From an uncultured Crocinitomix sp. (GTDB taxonomy: Bacteria; Bacteroidota; Bacteroidia; Flavobacteriales_D; Crocinitomicaceae): a stretch of 64,000 nucleotides of DNA. This document shows positions 60,531-64,000 of the stretch, in pieces (within the stretch, counting starts at the first letter, position 1; each line of letters begins with the position of its first letter). The translations under genes and the position numbers were made by a program. Below the pieces are notes generated by a model that was not told the origin of the DNA, ran no database searches, and saw nothing but the letters and a program-made list of their open reading frames with translations. Where the stretch lies: positions 62,001 to 126,000 of the forward strand of contig CAJQHR010000006.1 in NCBI GenBank assembly GCA_905478225.1. The letters are read 5' to 3'.

Positions 60531-63491
60531 TTATCGCAGTAGATTAATAGTACCTCTATCCGTTGCTTTCTCATCAGACATAGTTAAACCGAAGTCGATT
60601 TGCCAAACATACACTCCTGCTGGGCAAATATCTCCATTACCGTATGTTCCATCCCATCCATAAAATGAATCATAAGACTCAAATACAATTTCTCCCCATC
60701 TATTAAGAATAGTCAAGTGATAGTCATACACCTCATATCCTGAAGTAAATATTGGTCTGAATCTTTCATTAAATCCATCACTATCAGGCGTGAAGGTATT
60801 TGGAACATAATAGAGCAACACATCTTTAATAAGTATCGTTTTTTGCTCAATTGAAAAACAATCTGCAGCATTTGAAGCAGTAAGTGTCACAATATACTCT
60901 CCACCCGTTTCGATTGGGTATAAATGATCTGGATTAATGAGGTCTGACTCTGGCGAGTCATCTCCAAAATTCCATATAAACTCATCTGCAAAAACAGATT
61001 CATTATAAAAATCAACCTCCGTGTCTAACTCATCCAAATCAGTAGGTTGATAAGAGAAGGCAGCCACAGGGTTCGGCAATGTAATGATCGGTTCAGGGTA
61101 TGTTTTTAAAGTGACACACCCTTCAGTTGATTCAACCCGTAAGGTAACATCATACTCTCCGGGAGACGTATACGTGTATGATACAGGCGAACAAATATTA
61201 GACCCAGTTCCGTCACCAAAATCCCAACTACACTCGTACGCTTCGGTAGACGTATTGGTGAAATTTACAACGTGCATTGGGCAATCAAATAAATTATCAG
61301 GTTCAAAATTAACTAAGGGTAATGGATCAATTGTTATTGTTACAACATCCGTTGCAATACATTCGCCTCCACATTGTGAAGCCGTAACAGTATAATCTGT
61401 ACCTCCCAAAGGTGGAGAAAACGGTGTTCCATCTGTAATCATTGGCACCCAACTAATCACAGCGCCATCTGGATTAATCGCGCTCAAAGTAACAGGAACG
61501 CCGTTACATACTTTCTGATCTGGACCGGCCGATACAAATGGCATTGTAACTTCAATTAAAATCGTTTGCGTCACGTTTATTGAATTCCCACACTCATCAG
61601 TAACCGAATATGTTCGTGTGATGATTTCATTATTACAAACTTCTCCGTTTGAAATATCCGACACAAACGCTACTGTTGGTAACGTGCAGTTATCAGCTTC
61701 ATCAATTACCACCGTTGGATCAGGAGCAGGCACATCTGATGCACAACTTACTGATATAGGTGCAGGATTAGATGCCGTAGGGTTAGTAATGTCATTCACT
61801 GTAATTGTTTGTTCAACATTTATCGTATTCCCACAAGCATCTGCAACCGCATACGTTCGTGTAATCGTCTCTGGACATGTTCCATCTGAAATGTCAGATA
61901 CAAATGTAACGTTAGGCACAGTGCAGTTGTCTGCCTCATCAATGACCACTTCTATGTCTATTGCTGGAACATCTCCGATACATTCAACGACAACTGGAGC
62001 TGGATTTGATGCTGTTGGATTAGTAATGTCATTTACAGTGATGAAATGCGTAACATTCAATATATTTCCACAATCATCTGTTACCGCATAAGCCCGTATT
62101 ATTGTTTCTGGACACGTTAACCCATCTGAAACATCTGAAACGAAAGTAACCACTGGAATAGAACAATTATCTGCCTCATCTAAGATTAATTCAACATCAA
62201 CAACAGGAACATCTCCGATACATTCAACTGTCACATCCGCCGGTGCAGTTGCTGTTGGAAGAATGATATCACTTACCGTAATTTCATGCGTTACATTGAT
62301 TGAGTTCCCGCAATCATCACTAACAGAATAAGTTCTAGTGATTATTTCAGGGCAAGTACCGCCATCAGATACTTCTGAAACAAAGGCCACGAGCGGTATG
62401 GCGCAATTATCTGCGGCATCAGTCACCATTGCAATGTCAACTGGAGGCAAATCTCCTATACATTCTACAGAAATTGGCACTGGATTAGAAGCCGTAGGAT
62501 CCGTAATATCATTCACTGTTATGACATGCGTTAGATCAATAGAATTCCCGCAGTCATCCGTCACTGAATAGGTGCGTGTTAAAACTTCTGGACAAGTTGC
62601 TCCGTTGCTCACTTGAGAAACAAAGGCAACAGTTGGTACCGAACAATTATCAGCTTCATCGGTAATGACTGCCGTATTTACTGCGGGCACATCTCCAATA
62701 CATTCTACAGAAACTGGCACTGGATTAGAAGCCGTAGGATCCGTAACATCATTCACTGTTATGACATGCGTTAGATCAATAGAATTCCCGCAGACATCCG
62801 TCACCGAATAGGTACGTGTTAAAACTTCTGGACAAGTTGCTCCGTTGCTCACTTGAGAAACAAAGGCAACAGTTGGTACCGAACAATTATCAGCTTCATC
62901 GGTAATGACTGCCGTATTTACTGCGGGCACATCTCCAATACAGCTAACTGTTGTTGGAGCGGGATTGGATGCTGTCGGCAAAGCATTATCGTCTGACGTA
63001 ATGATCAAATTCTCTGCACACATATCACCACCACCATCAACACCTAACGAATTACTACGCATTATAAAATTAAAACCCGTTGATGTTCCTAAAGTAAACG
63101 TCAGGGTATGTAAAACATAGACATAAGTTAAATCAAATGTGGAGGTCGCTAAAACAGCTCCAAAATCATCTTCCGCTCTAATTGTCACATTCATTGGGGC
63201 ACCAATAGATCTTCTGAGATATATGGAGATCGAGATTTGATTATCAATGCAGTCTTCTAAATGACGGTCATAAACATCACCACTAAGACCATTCCTTACA
63301 TTAAACCAGCCAAAAAAAGTCCCGTCAAAAGCATAACCCCCACCATTCCAATTCCCACCCCCATAGATTTTTGTAGGGACAATCCCAACTATCGGACCGG
63401 TATTAAAATTCTCACTTAAAAGAGTGGTTGGGCATTGAGAAAAAGAGTTTGCTGAAATGGCCATGAAGCAGAAAGCTATTAAAAATTTCAT
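60531..63491 (-). CDS. T9SS repeat adhesin with six 80-residue HYR-like repeats
   Basis: 986 residues. Signal to about residue 19 (SANSFSQ). A lectin-like beta domain (about 25-168) precedes six tandem repeats of 80 residues (about 172-650), each with ECIGDVPAVD, DEADNCSVPTVAFVS, CPEVLTRTYSVTDDCGNSI and ITVNDITDPTA (HYR/Ig-like). An Ig-like domain and two PKD domains follow (CSWDFGDGTGS, FIWNFGDDSPESD). The tail is CHU_C type B: YVPNTFTPDSDGFNERF, ILNRWGEIVFE, WDGTYGNGDICPAGVYVW. It lies inside the split kinase gene, so it arrived there later. Likely a surface adhesin. Confidence 0.88.
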   Translation of the reverse strand: MKFLIAFCFMAISANSFSQCPTTLLSENFNTGPIVGIVPTKIYGGGNWNGGGYAFDGTFFGWFNVRNGLSGDVYDRHLEDCIDNQISISIYLRRSIGAPMNVTIRAEDDFGAVLATSTFDLTYVYVLHTLTFTLGTSTGFNFIMRSNSLGVDGGGDMCAENLIITSDDNALPTASNPAPTTVSCIGDVPAVNTAVITDEADNCSVPTVAFVSQVSNGATCPEVLTRTYSVTDVCGNSIDLTHVITVNDVTDPTASNPVPVSVECIGDVPAVNTAVITDEADNCSVPTVAFVSQVSNGATCPEVLTRTYSVTDDCGNSIDLTHVITVNDITDPTASNPVPISVECIGDLPPVDIAMVTDAADNCAIPLVAFVSEVSDGGTCPEIITRTYSVSDDCGNSINVTHEITVSDIILPTATAPADVTVECIGDVPVVDVELILDEADNCSIPVVTFVSDVSDGLTCPETIIRAYAVTDDCGNILNVTHFITVNDITNPTASNPAPVVVECIGDVPAIDIEVVIDEADNCTVPNVTFVSDISDGTCPETITRTYAVADACGNTINVEQTITVNDITNPTASNPAPISVSCASDVPAPDPTVVIDEADNCTLPTVAFVSDISNGEVCNNEIITRTYSVTDECGNSINVTQTILIEVTMPFVSAGPDQKVCNGVPVTLSAINPDGAVISWVPMITDGTPFSPPLGGTDYTVTASQCGGECIATDVVTITIDPLPLVNFEPDNLFDCPMHVVNFTNTSTEAYECSWDFGDGTGSNICSPVSYTYTSPGEYDVTLRVESTEGCVTLKTYPEPIITLPNPVAAFSYQPTDLDELDTEVDFYNESVFADEFIWNFGDDSPESDLINPDHLYPIETGGEYIVTLTASNAADCFSIEQKTILIKDVLLYYVPNTFTPDSDGFNERFRPIFTSGYEVYDYHLTILNRWGEIVFESYDSFYGWDGTYGNGDICPAGVYVWQIDFGLTMSDEKATDRGTINLLR
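61540..62978 (-). repeat. Six tandem 240-bp coding repeats
   Basis: Six units of about 240 bp. Units 62461-62700 and 62701-62940 differ at only 5 positions of 240; the other units are much more diverged. So one unit was duplicated very recently. Copy number is probably variable between strains. Confidence 0.9.
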
Positions 63492-63540
63492 ATTGGTGTT
63501 TTTGCGGCTTTTGTTGAATTAAAAATTTTTCTGCAATTTA

Positions 63541-63785
63541 GGCAATTTCGCCGAATGAATGCACCGCTGGAATGTGTAAAGCAGTGTTTTTTCGCAATTC
63601 ACTCAATCAAGGGCCTCTTTTTCTACCATTTGCGGGTAAGAGCGGGCGGAATTAACCTTAATTACTGATTGTTCGTTCCGTTCATTGATAATGCGGTAAA
63701 CGTCATTAATATCACCTCCGCTAATCGGGTGAAATTTAGCTTCAAAAGAAGGAAAAAGTTGCTTGATTAGTACTTGAGGGTTCAT
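63541..63785 (-). pseudogene. N-terminal part of the split fructosamine kinase-like gene
   Basis: From ATG at 63785: MNPQVLIKQLFPSFEAKFHP, ISGGDINDVYRIINER, VIKVNSARSYPQMVEKEAL, then a frameshift (stop at 63603) and LSELRKNTALHIPAVHSFGE, IA before a stop at 63538. It matches the first ~84 residues of the fructosamine kinase family (SGGDIN glycine loop, IKVN lysine). About 45 residues that should follow are missing, and the rest lies at 60297-59816. It starts 24 bp after pth. Confidence 0.85.
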
Positions 63786-63808
63786 TTTGGGTGGATTTCG
63801 GGTATAAG

Positions 63809-64000
63809 CTATTTATTGTTCCAAAAATTCATGGTACGTTCAATTCCAATGGATGCGAAGCTCTTGATAAACTCCGTAGCCAAATCAATTCGTTCTTGTA
63901 GAGTTTCTCGTTCTTTATCCGACCAGTCACCCAAGACATAGTCTACTTGACGGCCTTTACTAAACTCATTGCCAACCCCAAAGCGCAGGCGTGGAAATTT
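63809..64000 (-). CDS. pth: Peptidyl-tRNA hydrolase, C-terminal part (runs off the window)
   Basis: The last 63 residues are seen: FPRLRFGVGNEFSKGRQVDY, VLGDWSDKERETLQERIDLA, TEFIKSFASIGIERTMNFWN, NK. RLRFGVGN and KGRQVDYVL are typical of Pth near its C-terminus. The enzyme releases tRNA from stalled peptidyl-tRNA. The split kinase remnant lies directly downstream on the same strand and was probably co-transcribed. Confidence 0.93.
   Translation of the reverse strand, partial: KFPRLRFGVGNEFSKGRQVDYVLGDWSDKERETLQERIDLATEFIKSFASIGIERTMNFWNNK

Noticed and set aside
61540-62978. The 240-bp repeats as a CRISPR-like or regulatory array
   Set aside because: They are in-frame coding repeats of an 80-residue surface domain without spacers.
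60331-63534. A 5-bp direct repeat (tctgc at 60331-60335 and 63530-63534) as a target-site duplication flanking the adhesin insertion
   Set aside because: About 45 kinase codons are missing at the junction, the ends show no terminal inverted repeats, and a 5-bp match over 3 kb is easily chance.

Overview
The window is a chromosomal segment of a member of the Bacteroidota, most likely Flavobacteriales and perhaps Crocinitomicaceae-like. The evidence is AT-rich DNA, TAnnTTTG-type -7 promoter elements, several type IX secretion (T9SS) cargo proteins with C-terminal sorting domains, the DUF4290-murA pair, and a purH-mreB-mreC-mreD-mrdA block. The genus-level placement is inference.

Layout. 1-4.9 kb: purH and the rod-shape/elongasome genes mreB, mreC, mreD and the start of mrdA (PBP2), all on the minus strand. 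5-12.2 kb: a lipoprotein, a decayed gene, an M23 peptidase, a NatAB-type ABC exporter, an outer-membrane protein, a candidate small RNA and a polysaccharide deacetylase. 12.2-19 kb: a giant DUF2723 (GT117-like) membrane protein, tRNA-Gln, and a glycine-rich T9SS surface protein. 19-26 kb: flavin reductase, a DUF3127 protein with an SSB-like tail, YceI, an RluE-type pseudouridine synthase, a duplicated membrane protein with one copy decayed, and a short-chain fatty acid transporter. 27-36 kb: a T9SS protein, gcvP, a head-to-head truncation scar, a UbiA-like protein and hemL. 36.5-41 kb: kynU, a 72-aa membrane protein and kmo (kynurenine pathway), then envelope proteins. 41-48 kb: a large CHU_C/T9SS protein, a TonB protein, and a RidA protein resembling 2-aminomuconate deaminase, which may belong with kynU/kmo. 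48-57 kb: an M1 peptidase fused to a probable outer-membrane beta-barrel, a DUF255 thioredoxin-like protein, and DUF4290-murA. 57-64 kb: secreted proteins, a sugar-kinase-like gene (fructosamine kinase family) split in two by a 986-aa repeat-rich T9SS surface gene, and the end of pth.

The most striking overall pattern is gene decay between healthy housekeeping genes. At least twelve intergenic stretches still read as recognisable protein fragments once frameshifts or stops are bridged: a caspase/CHAT-like protein, a LuxR regulator, a tyrosine recombinase, an IS transposase, an M28-peptidase/propeller chimera, the split kinase, a decayed tandem paralogue, and others. I saw no CRISPR array, no complete insertion sequence, no prophage and no obvious new defence system. 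All family calls come from reading the sequence; no database search was run.
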